The position numbers and the translations under genes were made by a program. Under the pieces are notes generated by a model. That model did no database searches. It worked only from the letters and a program-made list of their open reading frames with translations, and was not told the DNA's origin. From an uncultured Prevotella sp. (GTDB lineage Bacteria > Bacteroidota > Bacteroidia > Bacteroidales > Bacteroidaceae), in the NCBI GenBank assembly GCA_905202125.1, contig CAJKQX010000096.1:1-6772 (forward strand): 6,772 nucleotides of DNA, written 5' to 3'. How positions within the stretch are numbered: position 1 is the first letter of the stretch; each line of letters begins with the position of its first letter. Shown here piece by piece: positions 5,272 through 6,772 of the stretch.

Positions 5272-6721
5272 CCGTCATAGCGTCCTGCGTTCGCTCGATT
5301 GGTGGACGATAGGTATTTATCTGGCATTGTTGATCTTTGGTTGGGTGAGTGTCTGCGGAGCCACCTACACCTATGGAGAGAATGATATTTTCAGCCTGTC
5401 CACGCGTTCCGGTATGCAGATAGTGTGGATCGGAACATCCATTTGTCTGGGTTTCACCATATTGATGATGGACACCCGCTTCTTCGATGCCTACGCTTAC
5501 ATTATCTACGGAGTGTTGCTGCTGTTGCTCTTTGCCACGATATTCAATCCCCATGACATCAAGGGCTCCCATTCATGGCTCGTTCTCGGACCGTTGCGAC
5601 TGCAACCGGCCGAGTTTGGCAAGTTTGCCACGGCCCTCGCGCTGGCCAAACTCATGAGTGCCTTCGGGTTCAACATACACCATTGGCGTCATTTTGCTGC
5701 TGCCGCCGCCATCGTCTTTCTGCCGATGCTCTTCATCATCGGGCAGCGCGAGACGGGTTCGGCCCTTGTCTATCTGTCCTTCTTTCTCGTGCTTTACAGA
5801 GAGGGAATGCCCGGCAGTGTGTTGTTCACGGGTGTGGCGATGGTTGTATATTTCGTTGTGGGAGTGAAATACGAACATGTGTTTCTCTTTGATACCCCGG
5901 CATCGGTAGGCCGTTTCGTGGTGTTCCTGCTTATCCATCTGTTCACAGCGGCGATGGTCTACACCTATTGCCACGACACCAAGCGCGCGTGGACAATCGC
6001 CGGATATAGTATTGTTGTGCCCCTTGCGGCATTGCTTTTTTCTAAGTTCGTCTTGCCGTTTGATGTTGTCATCGTGCAACAAGTGTTGAGTGTTTTACTT
6101 GTTTTTTATCTTCTGTATTACTGGTTTCGCGATCGCATCCACAATTATCTGTACATATTGCTTTTCGGATTAGGTTCAGTGGTGTTCTTCTATTCTGCCG
6201 ATTATGTGCTCAACAATGTTATGGAGCCCCATCAGCGGGTACGTATCAACGTGTTGCTCGGCCTCGATGATGATTTGTCCGGCTCCGGTTACAATGTGCA
6301 TCAGAGCGAGATAGCCATCGGTTCGGGCGGATTGAAAGGTAAGGGTTTTCTCAACGGCACACAGAACAAGTTGAAATTCGTGCCCGAGAAAGACACTGAT
6401 TTCATCTTCTGTACCGTCGGTGAGGAAGAGGGATTTCTTGGTTCGGCCGTCGTGCTGTTGCTTTTCTTGGTATTGATATTACGGTTGATATATCTCTCCG
6501 AGCGTCAGCCGTTCAAGTTCGGACGCATCTACGGCTACTCGGTGTTGAGCATATTCCTGTTCCATTTGTTCATCAATGTCGGCATGGTGCTTGGTCTGAC
6601 TCCGGTGATAGGCATCCCGTTGCCGTTTTTCAGTTACGGAGGCTCATCCCTGTGGGGTTTCACCATCCTGCTGTTCATTTTTCTCCGCATCGATGCCGAT
6701 TACAGCCTGTCTCATCGTTAA
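5252..6721 (+). CDS. rodA: SEDS peptidoglycan glycosyltransferase RodA, extended form
   Basis: RodA polymerises lipid II into glycan strands at the inner membrane together with PBP2. The family pattern is clear: GSHSWLVLGPLRLQPAEFGK (105-124), GYNVHQSEIAIGSGGLKGKG (346-365), NGTQNKLKFVPEKDTDFIF (368-386, where Asp383 aligns with the essential SEDS aspartate) and PVIGIPLPFFSYGGSS (451-466). At 489 residues it is about 120 longer than E. coli RodA (370). The excess lies at about 186-297 and reads as roughly four added hydrophobic segments, giving about 14 in all. The ATG at 5252 is chosen because it gives a short N-terminus before the first membrane helix (DWWTIGIYLALLIFGW). A GTG at 5210 would add 14 residues and a longer overlap. 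The start lies 20 bp inside mrdA in another frame, implying coupled translation. QRETG (165-169) stands where most SEDS proteins have QPDxG. Confidence 0.96.
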   Translation: MEQGVDSRHSVLRSLDWWTIGIYLALLIFGWVSVCGATYTYGENDIFSLSTRSGMQIVWIGTSICLGFTILMMDTRFFDAYAYIIYGVLLLLLFATIFNPHDIKGSHSWLVLGPLRLQPAEFGKFATALALAKLMSAFGFNIHHWRHFAAAAAIVFLPMLFIIGQRETGSALVYLSFFLVLYREGMPGSVLFTGVAMVVYFVVGVKYEHVFLFDTPASVGRFVVFLLIHLFTAAMVYTYCHDTKRAWTIAGYSIVVPLAALLFSKFVLPFDVVIVQQVLSVLLVFYLLYYWFRDRIHNYLYILLFGLGSVVFFYSADYVLNNVMEPHQRVRINVLLGLDDDLSGSGYNVHQSEIAIGSGGLKGKGFLNGTQNKLKFVPEKDTDFIFCTVGEEEGFLGSAVVLLLFLVLILRLIYLSERQPFKFGRIYGYSVLSIFLFHLFINVGMVLGLTPVIGIPLPFFSYGGSSLWGFTILLFIFLRIDADYSLSHR

Positions 6722-6722
6722 A

Positions 6723-6751
6723 CCCAAATCGGTCATTAGACCGACAATGGG
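6723..6751 (+). repeat. Hairpin just after rodA, possible 3' end or processing element
   Basis: TCGGTC (6729-6734) and GACCGA (6739-6744) form a perfect 6-bp stem with an ATTA loop. The outer CCCA (6723-6726) pairs with TGGG (6748-6751) across a small internal loop. It begins 2 bases after the rodA stop. No T-run follows before the window ends, so a rho-independent terminator cannot be confirmed. It may be a 3'-end-stabilising hairpin. The remaining 21 bases contain several ATGs (6747, 6753, 6760) with no stop before the edge, but are too short to call a gene. Confidence 0.5.
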
Positions 6752-6772
6752 CATGAATGATGGTTATCGTAT

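Noticed and set aside
1..6772. Mobile element, CRISPR array, defence or toxin genes
   Set aside because: No transposase, integrase, regular repeats, or foreign-looking gene found; the window is a continuous core operon.

Overview
The window holds the complete cell-elongation (rod-shape, 'elongasome') operon of a member of the Bacteroidota, most likely order Bacteroidales. It is preceded by the 3' end of a tRNA gene and an AT-rich control region. The assignment rests on the gene order purH-mreB-mreC-mreD-mrdA-rodA, which I recall from Bacteroides and relatives; on a TAnnTTTG promoter element (TAACTTTG) in place of a classical -10 box; on A-rich start regions without Shine-Dalgarno sequences; and on protein sequences that read like Bacteroidales homologues. 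Family or genus cannot be fixed by eye; Bacteroides-like, Prevotella-like and Muribaculaceae-like lineages all remain possible.

Layout, all on the + strand: 1-57 is the 3' part of a CAT-anticodon tRNA. A rho-independent terminator at 66-94 separates it from what follows. The AT-rich stretch 95-239 carries the likely operon promoter (202-209). Then come purH (240-833, IMP cyclohydrolase domain only), mreB (856-1878), a 119-bp gap with a 10-bp inverted repeat and a possible internal promoter, mreC (1998-2861), a 59-bp gap with no clear signal, mreD (2921-3424), mrdA/PBP2 (3421-5271, 4-bp overlap with mreD), rodA (5252-6721, 20-bp overlap with mrdA), and a 3' hairpin at 6723-6751. The last 21 bases are too short to call.

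How the genes work together: MreB filaments lie under the inner membrane. MreC and MreD link them to the synthetic pair RodA (SEDS glycan polymerase) and PBP2 (transpeptidase), which make side-wall peptidoglycan. PurH makes IMP and is metabolically unrelated, but it is the promoter-proximal gene and lies only 22 bp before mreB.

The main oddities are: (i) purH stops cleanly at the boundary after its cyclohydrolase domain and lacks the AICAR transformylase half normally fused to it; (ii) RodA is about 120 residues longer than the E. coli protein, with what look like about four extra membrane segments before the catalytic loop; (iii) PBP2 carries a Cys/His cluster near its SxN motif that could be a metal site; (iv) the mreB-mreC gap may uncouple MreB expression from that of the downstream genes. 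I see no mobile element, CRISPR array, defence gene or wholly unknown gene. This is a core housekeeping locus with lineage-specific variations, not a new system.
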